Notes under the pieces: generated by a model | Seen by the model: only the letters and a program-made list of their open reading frames with translations | Told to the model about the DNA's origin: nothing | Database searches by the model: none | From: Aureococcus anophagefferens | Lineage: Eukaryota > Sar > Pelagophyceae > Pelagomonadales > Pelagomonadaceae | Reading direction: 5' to 3' | Length of the DNA: 57,831 nt | NCBI RefSeq assembly: GCF_000186865.1 | Contig: NW_008705561.1 | Coordinates: forward strand, 3,150,909-3,208,739 | Position numbers and translations under genes: made by a program | Part shown: piece by piece, positions 49,972 to 57,831 of the stretch | Numbering within the stretch: position 1 is the stretch's first letter | Layout of the letters: every line of letters begins with the position of its first letter

Positions 49972-51768
49972 TCACAGGCCCATGTGCCCCAGGAGCATGG
50001 CCTTGAGGATGCGCTTCGGGTCGCCCTTCTTGAATTCGACGTCGCGCTCCTGGAGCGCCTTCCGCAGCTGCTTGGCCGTCATCTTCTCGACGTCCGCGAG
50101 CGTCGGCGGCAGGGCGTCGACGAAGCCGAAGAGCGCCGGGCCGACCTCCAAGGCCGGCGGCGCCGGCGCCGGCGGCGCGGCCGGCGCGGCCGCCGCGGCC
50201 GGCGCCGGCCCCGGCGAGGGCAGCGCGGCGAGCGCGGCCGCGAGCGTCGCCGAGGGCCGCGGGCCGCGGGCGGCGAGCGCCGCCTGCAGCGCGGCCCCGA
50301 GCTCCGCCTCGCCGTCGTCGTCCTCCGCCTCCGGCGGCGCCGGCGGCGCCGGCGCCGCGGCCTCCTCCGGCGCCGCGGCCTCCCCGGCCGGCGTCTCGCT
50401 CCAGCCGAGGGCCGCGCAGTCCCAGCCGAGGGCCGCGCAGCGCGCCACGAGCGACGCCGGCGGGCCGCGGTTCAGGATGGCGCCGAGGAAATTGTTCTTC
50501 TGCGTCCACCGCGCGCCGTCCGCCGAGAGCACGACGCGCCAGCCGCCGCCCTTGACCTCGACGACGACGCCCTCGCGCCGCGGCGTCTTCCCCGTCTTTT
50601 TGTCGCGGACGAAGGCGCCGAGGCTCGGCGCGCCCTGGGGGGGTCCTCTGCGGCGGGAATATGGGCGGCGATCGCGGCGAATGGCAACCTCCTCCGCCGC
50701 CTCCGCGCCGCCGGCCTCCTCCGCCGCCTCCGCGCCGCCGTCCTCCTCGGCCGCGACGTCCTCCGCGTCGGCGGCGCCGTAGGCGTCCGCCGCCGCCGCC
50801 GCGTCGTACGCCTCCTCCGCGGGAACGGCGGCCGGCGGCGCCGGCGCGCGCGCCGCGGCGAGACGCGCCTTGGCCTCGAGCAGCTCCGCGGCGATGCGGC
50901 GCGCCTTGGCCTCGATCTCCTCGGGCCGCACGACGTGGTCCCGGAGGGCCTCGCGCGCCGGCGGCGCCGGCGCAGCGGGCTCCGGGTCGTCGACCGGCGA
51001 GGCCCGGGGGTCGCGGTCGCCGCGCGACGACCCCGGGCCCGGCGACGCGGCCCGCGGCGGCGGCGCGGCGGCCTCGGCCCTCGCCGCCGGCGCCGCGGCC
51101 GCCGGCGCCGCCGCCGGCGCCGCGCGGGCCGCGCTCCGGGACCGGCGGCGGCGCCGCCGCGGCCGCGACCGCGACCGCGACGACTCCGACGGCGACGAGC
51201 TCAGCGACGAGACCGACGAGTAGTCGACCTGGTCCCGGGGGCGGCCGCGGCCGTGGCGGGGCGAGTCGGCGCGGCGCCGCGGGTGCGGCCGGCCGTGCGC
51301 GCCGCGGCTCGGCGAGTGGTCGCCGGACGAGTCCGACGCGGTCGAGTCGGCGCGGCGCCGCCGCCGCGACCGCCGCCGCCGGTCGCCGCGGCGCGACCGC
51401 CGCCGGCTCCGGCGCTTCCTTCGGCGGCGGCGGCTCCGGCTCCGGCTCGAGCTCGGGCTCCGGCTCCGGCTCGAGCTCGCGCGGCTCAGGTAGCGGCCGC
51501 GCCGGTAGCGCTCCTCGCGGCACCCGATGCCCTGCGCGAAGCCGAAGCGGCCGCCGCTCGGCGACCGCGACCGCGGCTCGCGGAAGAAGGGCCGCGCCGC
51601 GGGCCGCGGGGCGCCCTCGCGGTGGACCTGCGAGACGGCCGCCGGCGGCGCCGCCTCGGGCTCCGGCGCGTCGGCGCCGCCGCCGGCGGGCGCCTCGCGA
51701 AGGTCGCCGTAGCCGTCGGGGAGCGGGCGCTGGTTTTGTTCATGACCGTGGTGCTCGTAAAACGACAT
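49972..51768 (-). CDS. SR-rich nuclear protein with C-terminal SAP-like motif
   Basis: 598 residues. After a Gly/Pro/Ala-rich head, residues ~95-220 are dense RS/SR and RRRR runs typical of splicing regulators. An Ala-rich helical region follows (VRPEEIEAKARRIAAELLEAKARL). Then comes a small beta domain (KKTGKTPRREGVVVEVKGGGWRVVLS...NNFLGAILNRG). The end (LADVEKMTAKQLRKALQERDVEFKKGDPKRILKAML) resembles a SAP helix-extended-helix. A tandem 21-bp repeat gives ALGWDCAALGW near 50400-50445. There is no clear RRM. It is likely a pre-mRNA processing factor, an inference from composition. Confidence 0.65.
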   Translation of the reverse strand: MSFYEHHGHEQNQRPLPDGYGDLREAPAGGGADAPEPEAAPPAAVSQVHREGAPRPAARPFFREPRSRSPSGGRFGFAQGIGCREERYRRGRYLSRASSSRSRSPSSSRSRSRRRRRKRRSRRRSRRGDRRRRSRRRRRADSTASDSSGDHSPSRGAHGRPHPRRRADSPRHGRGRPRDQVDYSSVSSLSSSPSESSRSRSRPRRRRRRSRSAARAAPAAAPAAAAPAARAEAAAPPPRAASPGPGSSRGDRDPRASPVDDPEPAAPAPPAREALRDHVVRPEEIEAKARRIAAELLEAKARLAAARAPAPPAAVPAEEAYDAAAAADAYGAADAEDVAAEEDGGAEAAEEAGGAEAAEEVAIRRDRRPYSRRRGPPQGAPSLGAFVRDKKTGKTPRREGVVVEVKGGGWRVVLSADGARWTQKNNFLGAILNRGPPASLVARCAALGWDCAALGWSETPAGEAAAPEEAAAPAPPAPPEAEDDDGEAELGAALQAALAARGPRPSATLAAALAALPSPGPAPAAAAAPAAPPAPAPPALEVGPALFGFVDALPPTLADVEKMTAKQLRKALQERDVEFKKGDPKRILKAMLLGHMGL

Positions 51769-51937
51769 TTGACTGTTCGACGGCCCTCGCGATCTCGAGG
51801 ACCTCGACGAGTCTTGCCGAGCGCTCGCCGAACTGTGGACAAAGCACACCGGGCAGCGCTTGAGGTCGAGAAGCCACTGCTTCTCGTCGTCGTCGGCTCG
51901 GATTTCCCGACCGTCGGGCACCGTCGGGCTGCCAACG

Positions 51938-52765
51938 ATGCGGCGCGTCATTTGCGCGGCGCTGCTCCACGCAACCGCGGCGCTCGTGGCGCCGACGACG
52001 TCGCTGCCGCGACGCGCGCACCGCCGCCACGCGCAGCACCGGCAACCCACCCGGCTTTCGGCGCTGCCGCTCGCCGCCGCCGTGCGCAGCGCCGCGGAGC
52101 TGCGCTTCGACGCCTACGAGTGGTGCGCCAACTACGCGGCGCCCGCGTCGCTCGTCGCCGGCGCCGTCATCGCGTCGCTCTACGACGTCGAGAACGACCC
52201 GTCCATGGCGCCGCGCGCCGCGGACCGGCGGCGCGTCCGCGTCGCGAAGAAGGGCGTGCGCCTCATGCTCATCTCGGCCTTCACGCTCGAGATTCTGGCC
52301 GTCTTCATCACGACGATCACGGGCACCATGCTCCTGAGCGACGGCTCGGCGGCGGCCGCGGCGACGCCCATGGCCATGCTCAAGGTCACGTTCGAGCTCG
52401 AGTACCTCGCATGTCGCGTCTGCTTCCTCCAGGGGCTCGTCAACTGGCTCGGCGCCATCGCGCTGCAGCACGCGATCCCGAAGGCCGGCGAGACGACGTC
52501 GACGCGACGCATCAACAACTTCGTGTCCAGCAGCCTCTGCACGCTCATCATCCTCATGGCCGCCATCTACAACGACCACACGGAGTACCAGAACTACCTC
52601 CAGATGCTCCGGCGGCTCGCGTTCCTCGTCGCGGCGCGCTTCTACGCGCACTGGCCGCCGCGGATCATGCCCGCGCTCACGGTGCCGGCCTTGCTCCTGA
52701 CGACCTACCTCGGCTTCCGGGCCCTCGCGTCGCCCCAGGACGACGACAACGGGGCGCCGGCGTAA
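51938..52765 (+). CDS. Small multi-pass membrane protein, possibly plastid-targeted
   Basis: 275 residues, single exon. The N-terminus (MRRVICAALLHATAALVAPTTSLPRRAHRRH) looks like signal peptide plus basic transit peptide, with ALVAP as the cleavage-type motif. Four or five hydrophobic segments follow: AAPASLVAGAVIASLY, LMLISAFTLEILAVFITTITG, CRVCFLQGLVNWLGAIAL, a segment with LIILMAAIY, and ALTVPALLLTTYLGF. I recognise no family. It shares a 169-bp divergent promoter with the SR-rich gene. Confidence 0.65.
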   Translation: MRRVICAALLHATAALVAPTTSLPRRAHRRHAQHRQPTRLSALPLAAAVRSAAELRFDAYEWCANYAAPASLVAGAVIASLYDVENDPSMAPRAADRRRVRVAKKGVRLMLISAFTLEILAVFITTITGTMLLSDGSAAAAATPMAMLKVTFELEYLACRVCFLQGLVNWLGAIALQHAIPKAGETTSTRRINNFVSSSLCTLIILMAAIYNDHTEYQNYLQMLRRLAFLVAARFYAHWPPRIMPALTVPALLLTTYLGFRALASPQDDDNGAPA

Positions 52766-52873
52766 GGAGTCCGGGCTGTGCACATGGCGGCTCGACGCCG
52801 CTCCAGACTTCAACATCAAAATCATGAGTCAAAGAGATGTTGAACTTAATTAAAAACAGCGCTTCATAACAAC

Positions 52874-54106
52874 ATGGACTACGCGGTGGGCGACGCGGTC
52901 GAGCTCGAGGTTAATGGCGTGTGGCATGCCGGCTACATCAGCCAGCGCGAGGAGCCGCGCGTGGCGCATTTCAAGTACGACGCCGCGCGCTTCCGCATGT
53001 ACTGCGAACCTCTCGACCTGTCGGATCCCGACGACGCCGCGCGGCTGCGCCGCGGGCCGCGCTCCGCGAAGCGCGCGAACGCGGCCGCGGCGCCGGCGAA
53101 GACAAAGCCCGTCGCGAAGAAGCCCGCGGCGCGGAAGCCCGCGGCGCGAAAGCCGCCCGCGAAGGCGCGGGCGAAGAAAAGCACGGCGACCAAGGCCAAG
53201 AAGCCCGCGGCCAGGCCGGCCAAGAAGAAAAGCACGGCGACCAAGGCCAAGAAGAAGCCTGCGACCAAGGCGCCGACGGCCGCGGAGAGGGCGCGGCTCG
53301 CGGACATCGGCGACCGCGTGCGATCCGCGCTCCTGGGCGTCGCTGGCGACGCGCCCTGGCTCGAGGGCCTCGCGCTGGCCGAGTTCGCGCCCTGTCGCCC
53401 CGAGACCTCGCGGCGGGACATGGGTCCGGGCCGCGTCAATCTCCATCGGTCCATATCCCATCGCGCGACGTGGACGCACGAAGCGTCGGGCGCCTCGCTC
53501 GTCGTCAAGTTCAACGGCGACCACTGCATGACCTATGAGCAGGGCGACGACGGCGCCTGGATCGTGGGCATGGAGGAGGAGGCGGACATGGCCTATAGCC
53601 ACGCCAGCGGCGTCGGATGCGCGTCCGCGTTCTCGGCGAACGTCGACCTCGACTTCGAGCACGACGGGAAAACGTACTCCGCGCACGTTCACCTCATGTC
53701 CGGCGACCATCCGAGAGAGCAGGGGATGGACTTTCGCCTCGGCTTTCGAACGGAGGCGGCGGCCTTCAAACGGGCGATCCGCGACAGCCTCGGGAGCGAG
53801 GCGCTCGGCCTTCCCGCGGGCTCGAAGCGGGCCATGAGCCTCGAGCACTTCTGCGCGTGCGCCTTCGGGGGCCTCGTCGTGATGGACCCGCTCGCTGGCT
53901 TCATGCACATGCTCCGACCCGGCGCCTATCTCGACACCGGCTATCACAGTGAACTCTCGAGGAACTTCGCGAAAGTCGCGCGGGCGCTCTACTACGACGC
54001 CGACGGCGAGTGCCGCGTCGCGGCGGCGTCCTTCGTCGCGTACCCGCCCGACATCTTCGCCGACCCGGCGGGCGCGGAAGGGGAATCGAGCTTCCACATA
54101 TGGTAG
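52874..54106 (+). CDS. Protein with Tudor-like head and histone-H1-like Lys/Ala linker
   Basis: 410 residues. Residues 1-50 (VGDAVELEVNGVWHAGYISQ...) resemble a small Tudor/SH3-like barrel. Residues ~64-135 are KKPAARKPAARK-type Lys/Ala/Pro repeats like an H1 tail, including a repeated STATKAKK unit. The C-terminal ~270 residues form an unrecognised globular domain with several His/Cys (NGDHCMTYEQGDDGAWIVGM, SLEHFCACAFGGLVVMDPL). Chromatin association is plausible from the linker. GC is a little lower than in neighbours. No introner. Confidence 0.65.
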   Translation: MDYAVGDAVELEVNGVWHAGYISQREEPRVAHFKYDAARFRMYCEPLDLSDPDDAARLRRGPRSAKRANAAAAPAKTKPVAKKPAARKPAARKPPAKARAKKSTATKAKKPAARPAKKKSTATKAKKKPATKAPTAAERARLADIGDRVRSALLGVAGDAPWLEGLALAEFAPCRPETSRRDMGPGRVNLHRSISHRATWTHEASGASLVVKFNGDHCMTYEQGDDGAWIVGMEEEADMAYSHASGVGCASAFSANVDLDFEHDGKTYSAHVHLMSGDHPREQGMDFRLGFRTEAAAFKRAIRDSLGSEALGLPAGSKRAMSLEHFCACAFGGLVVMDPLAGFMHMLRPGAYLDTGYHSELSRNFAKVARALYYDADGECRVAAASFVAYPPDIFADPAGAEGESSFHIW

Positions 54107-54302
54107 GCCTAGCTATAGGAACGAATTCGAACGCGATCGAAAAGGGCTTCAGGTCGAAGTTGACGGCCGCATCCACAACATATCGGCCTTCAAGCGTAAG
54201 AACAACATCCCTGGCTAAAACGCAGCAGCCCTCCCCCGTCGTCGTCCCCGGGCCGCCGCTCGACGCCCCCCGGGGAGCTCCCCGCCGGCGCGGCGCCGCG
54301 CC

Positions 54303-54952
54303 ATGGCGAGCCAGAAGAAGAAGAAGCCGAGCGAGCTGAAGATGACGCCCCAGACCTTCGACAAGATGAACCTGACGGCGAGCGGCATCGTCGGCGTCGT
54401 CGAGACGCTGCGGAACAAGCTGAACGTGCTCGACGGCGAGATCAAGGCCGACGAGAACGGCAAGGCGGAGTACGAGCGCCAGATCAAGCGCCTCCAGATC
54501 CGGCGCGACGAGATCAAGAAGCGGCTCGACGCGAACGAGGGCTGGGCCGAGACGTACGACCGCGAGATCCGGGGCAGGACAAGAGTGATTCAAGTTCGCT
54601 TCAACATGAGTGTTCCGCGCGCGCGCGTTCCGGAAAAAGCATCCACGCGTCGAGAGCGCTCCGAGAGATGATCGCTCGTCCAAAAATGGGCCGAATTGAG
54701 CGGAGACCGACCGAGATACGAGCCTCCAAAGTTGGAAAGTTCGCACGCTTGTCCTGCCCAGGCGAGATCGGGCCCTTCCAGTCGACCTACGGCAAGAACA
54801 CGGAGGGCATCAAGACCCACTACGACAAGGCGCGCACCTTCCACGACAAGGGCATCAAGATGCTCCAGAAGGACTTCGGCTACCACCCGCTCTTCAAGCA
54901 CCCCGGCGACACGTTCTCCGCGGTGCCCTTCCGGCCCAAGCGCCTCTCCTAG
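54303..54952 (+). CDS. Small coiled-coil protein (149 residues), one introner intron
   Basis: Exons 54303-54561 and 54762-54952, joined as DREIGPFQ. Highly charged helices (TLRNKLNVLDGEIKADE, YERQIKRLQIRRDEIKKRL) lead into GPFQSTYGKNTEGIK. The ending is conserved-looking (FGYHPLFKHPGDTFSAVPFRPK). The C-terminus resembles small cytoskeletal or flagellar-associated proteins, but I cannot name a family. The stop is 16 bp from that of the convergent gene. Confidence 0.75.
54562..54761 (-). mobile_element. Introner element, family A (opposite to host gene)
   Basis: Perfect duplication GCGAGATC. Begins CGGGGCAGGACAAGAG and ends CTTGTCCTGCCCAG, a nearly perfect inverted terminal repeat. The core is changed to TGGGCCGAATTGAG on the + strand, so it is a diverged copy. 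Confidence 0.92.
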
Positions 54953-54968
54953 GGTGCTCGTAACGCGG

Positions 54969-57304
54969 CTAGCGGCGCGCGACGGAGATGAGGTAGCGCG
55001 CGGCCTGGTCGACGAGCGTGCGGTCCGGGTCGAAGAGCCGCGCGGTCCGCCGCGCCTTTTCGCCCGTCGCGCGCGCCGCGCCGAGCGCGAGGAGCCGCTG
55101 GAGCCCCAGGTGGTCGTCGGCGTCGACGAGCCGCAACGCCGCGCGCTCGAGCTTGGCGACGACGGCGCTGCCGAGGATGTCGCGGAAGGAGACGACGTTG
55201 CACGCGGAGATGGTCGCCTCGGCGAAGCCCGCCGCGAGGAGCCGCTGGCGCTCGCGCGCGGGCGTCACGGCGGAGAAGAAGTAGTCGTGGCCCGCGACGG
55301 GGTAGTAGAAGTCGCCGGGCCGCGTCGCGAGGCGGATCCGCGCGTCGAGCGCCTCAGCATCGGATCCCGCCGCGGCGCGCGCGCCGCGCGGAGGTCCGCG
55401 TAGGTTTGCTGGGGGCCCATGAAGTTGTTCGCCGACGACACGACCTGGAGCAGGCGCGGCGCGAGGCGGCAGAGCGCGGCGACGAAACCGTCCTGCCGCG
55501 ACGGCCCGCGCGCGCCTTCGAGGTCCGGGATCGCCGACGTGCTCCCCCAGCCCGACACCGCGACGTCGAACACGTCGCCCGCCGCGCCGCACCGCAGCAG
55601 GGCCTCGACGGCCTCCGGCGACGCGACGGCGTCGCCGCGGACGAAGGCGATCGTGAGTGCGGCTGTCCCACCACCGGCCGCGGCCACATCCTTCACAACA
55701 GCACCGAGCGGGCCGCCGCCGCGCGCGGAAAAGCCCGCGTCCCGCAGGCAGCGCCGCCGGAACGCGCGGAGCGCGCCGGCGCTCACGTCGTAGGCGACGA
55801 CCTCGAGTTCGTCGCCGCCCTGCAAAACCGCGGCCGCGGTGCGGCAGAACTCGGCGAGGTAGCGGCCGTCGCCGGAGCCGAAGTCGAGCACGCGCAGGGA
55901 CGCCGGCGACGGCGCGCCCCGCCGCGCCGCGGCGAAGACGCCGCGGAACGCCGCGCTCTCCGAGGCCATGACGTCCTTGACCTCCTCGACGCCGGCCTTG
56001 TCGCCGCCGGCGGAGCCCTCGGCGCCGTCGTCCTCGTAGCGCGCGTCGTACATGCGCGCCTGGAGCAGCGCGAGGGCGTGGGCCGCGGGCGCGCCCGGCC
56101 GCGCGGCCTCGAGCTCCGCGAGGATCGCCCGCGCGGCGTCGCCGTCGCCGCCGGCGCCGCACGCCGCGAGGCGCGCCGCGTAGCTCGGCGGCGGCGGCGC
56201 CCGCGCCCCCTCGAGCTCGGCGACGGCGGCGTCGACGGCCGCGGCGTCGACGGCGGCGGCGCCCCTGAGCGCGGCGTAGATCCGCTTCTTCGCCGCCGCG
56301 AGCCTTTTGCCCGCGGCCGGGTCGTCCCTCGCCGCGGCCGCGACGACGGCGCGGAGCCGCGCGTCGGCGGCCTTGAGCGCCGCGCCGTCCTTCTTCGCCG
56401 GAGCCGGCGCCCGCGGCGGCCTCGGGGGCGCCGGCACCTCGTCCTCGGGCGGCGGGCGCGCGCGTTCGGTTCCGGGGGGCGCGAACTTCCGCGGCGCCTC
56501 CGGCGCGAACCGCGTCGCCTCGAGGCCGCCGGCCCGCGTCCACCGGAGCAGCGTCCCCGCGGGGGCCTCGGCCCAGGCGCCGGGGTCGACGTCGTCGCGG
56601 CGCACGGCCGCCGACGCGACGACGACGCCGCCGCGCTTCCCGCGCGCGTACCAGAGCGGCGGCGGCGGCCGGCCGTCGCCCGGGGACCGGAACCGCAGCG
56701 CGACCGCGCCGGCGCCGTCGGCCGCGACCAGATTCAGCGACGAGGGCGGCGCGTCGGCGGCGACGAGCGCCGCGAGCCGCCGCAGCGCCGCGGCGACGTC
56801 CCGCGTCTCGTCGTACAGAGAGACGAAGACGCGAAACAGGAACGCGCTGTCCGAGTTGCCGCAGTCCAGCGCGCCCGCGGCGTCCGCGCGCCGCGCGGCC
56901 TCGCCGCCGCTCTTCGCGAGCGCGCGGTGGTGCGCGAGGATGCCGACGTGCGCGAAGACCAATTCTCCGCGCGCGAAGGGCTGGCAGTTCGGCTCCGACG
57001 CCGGGCAGTACGTCGTCGCCGGGCAGCTGTCGCAGGCGCAGCTCCGCACGTGCGCGAGCGCGACGCGGCCACCCGCCGCCGCGGCGACGCGGCGCACGTT
57101 CAGGTCGTCGAGCGGCGGCCGGAGCGTGACGACGCAGCCCGCCGGCCCGCGCACCGGGAGCCACGCGACGCCGAAGCCGTGGAGCCGCTCGCCGCGCTGC
57201 AGGCCGAAGAGCTTCGACCGAGTGGTGGACTTCGCCTTGACGAGCGAGTCCAGCGGGATGTCGTCGGCGCCGTCGCCCGCGCAGGCCAGGAGGAGGCGGC
57301 ACAT
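54969..57304 (-). CDS. Class II glutamine amidotransferase-methyltransferase fusion; one apparent frameshift
   Basis: About 778 residues. MCRLLLACAG puts a catalytic Cys at position 2, as in Ntn-type class II amidotransferases (EgtC/YafJ/DUG3 group). HGFGVAWLP, VALAHVRSC, NCQPFARGELVFAHVG and LDCGNSDSAFLFR follow in the right order. A disordered linker leads to a Rossmann methyltransferase with LRVLDFGSGDGRYLAEF and VVAYDVSAG. The reading frame breaks in a GCGCGCGCGC run near 55365-55390. Beyond it another frame continues FYYPVAGHDYFFSAVTP... to the stop at 54969. EgtC-type enzymes cleave gamma-glutamyl amides in ergothioneine synthesis. Whether this fusion acts there is unknown. Confidence 0.7.
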
Positions 57305-57379
57305 TGTGAATGTCGCCTCTGCTTCTTTCCTTCAAACACGCATTCAACGTCCATCGTCGCTACACACCGACTTCTTCTT

Positions 57380-57657
57380 AGGCGATGGCGCGCCGGCCGC
57401 CGAGACCGTCCATCATCTCGCCGGGCACGGCGAACGCTCGGCCGGCGGTCGCAGGCCGGGCGGTGCCGCGGCCGCGGCGGCGCGTTCCGCGGCGGCGGCG
57501 CGAGCCGCGCCTCGACGGTGCCGCCCCTGTTGGGCAGGTGGCCCTTGAGGATGCCGAACCCCGTCTTGGGGTCCGCGTTCGCGATCAAGGCGGCCTCGAC
57601 CATCTGCGCGGGCGTGAGGCCGCCGCCGGCGTCGGGCGCCGCGTGCGGCTCATGTCC
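57380..57657 (-). CDS. Partial gene, 3' exon(s), product unknown
   Basis: The minus strand reads GGGLTPAQMVEAALIANADPK then TGFGILKGHLPN in good coding style. Downstream, a different frame gives FAVPGEMMDGLGGRRAIA and a stop at ~57380, so an intron or frame change lies between (roughly 57430-57520). A candidate 3' splice site (TTAG) precedes 57657, and earlier exons would lie beyond the window. No family recognised. Confidence 0.35.
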
Positions 57658-57831
57658 CTAACAGGCTCCTAACTAACGCCTTGTTTGCCCTGGTGCTCGT
57701 CGCACAGGAGACGACGCCTAACTGGAAGCAGCTTGTGCTGCCTCGGGTACAATTCCTCAGGAGTGTCGTTGATAATGGCGGGTGGTTCGTGCACAGCGTT
57801 GCAAAGGTGAGAATTTACCTTAATGTGTGCC
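57658..57831. other. Edge region, low GC, no supported gene
   Basis: 174 bp of balanced composition, unlike the coding DNA around it. It could be an intron or the upstream region of the partial gene. Confidence 0.3.

Noticed and set aside
48653..51523. A single minus-strand frame of 956 residues covering two genes
   Set aside because: It crosses the low-GC intergenic segment near 49780-49970 and an introner. The two ends belong to two different genes in different frames.
49984..52827. A 947-residue + strand frame
   Set aside because: Antisense shadow of the SR-rich gene plus a wrong frame of the membrane-protein gene; composition is almost only Arg/Ala/Gly/Pro.
16..54761. Introner copies interpreted as small non-coding RNA genes or tRNA-derived SINEs
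   Set aside because: No A/B box or tRNA-like fold, no poly(A) or simple-repeat tail. They have inverted ends and fixed ~8-bp duplications as in DNA transposons, and exact intron behaviour.
1..57831. Bacterial or viral origin of the window
   Set aside because: eIF3e, karyopherin, MON1, SR protein, spliceosomal introns and introners show a eukaryotic nuclear genome. No viral gene or transposase was seen.

Overview
The window is nuclear DNA from a very GC-rich unicellular eukaryote, most likely a photosynthetic stramenopile of the pelagophyte type (Aureococcus-like). Four things point there. Genes for eIF3e, an importin-beta, MON1, a WW-domain protein and an SR protein are eukaryotic. Many coding regions are interrupted by near-identical ~200-bp insertions with inverted ends and 8-bp target duplications, which is the signature of introner elements. 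Genes are packed tightly on alternating strands. Several N-termini look like bipartite plastid presequences (hydrophobic signal followed by an ...LAP/VAP-like site). The species call is inference; there is no rRNA or organellar marker.

Layout, left to right: hypothetical protein (partial, -, 1-1332); large multi-pass membrane protein with EF-hand (+, 1533-7703); pirin (-); COG0523/CobW zinc-chaperone GTPase (-); aldo/keto-reductase fused to a TIR-like domain (-); RsmE-type rRNA methyltransferase (+); AAAP amino-acid transporter (-); glycosyltransferase-like/sulfotransferase fusion (+); eIF3e (-); ZnT zinc transporter (+); PX-domain protein (-); long coiled-coil protein (+, one frame break); WD40 protein (+); importin-5-like karyopherin (-); WW-domain protein (+); tyrosinase (-); type II NADH dehydrogenase-like flavoprotein (+, one frame break); hypothetical (-); MON1 (-); small hypothetical (+); secreted glycosyltransferase-like protein (+); type II membrane sulfotransferase (-); ankyrin-like/TPGGT-repeat protein (+); SAP-domain protein (-); SR-rich protein (-); small membrane protein (+); protein with an H1-like Lys/Ala linker (+); small coiled-coil protein (+); class II amidotransferase-methyltransferase fusion (-, one frame break); partial gene at the right edge (-).

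The outstanding system is the introner-element population. Seventeen clear ~170-240-bp insertions fall into three end-families (here A, B, C) that share an internal core. All lie inside coding regions, in both orientations, and reading frame is restored exactly when each is removed from the start of one target duplication to the terminal AG. The 8-bp duplication almost always begins with GC (sometimes GT), so it supplies the 5' splice site, while the element's own terminal repeat supplies the 3' AG. One 88-bp insertion with its own 8-bp duplication may be a further, unrelated miniature family. No transposase gene is present here, so mobilisation would be in trans.

Other notable points: tandem duplications at two gene 3' ends (a 73-bp x4 array and a ~141-bp duplication), several convergent gene pairs with stop codons only 15-25 bp apart, unusual fusions, and three genes each with a single apparent frameshift that may be assembly errors. 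The genes do not form a pathway; they are mixed housekeeping, trafficking, metal-handling and carbohydrate-sulfation functions.
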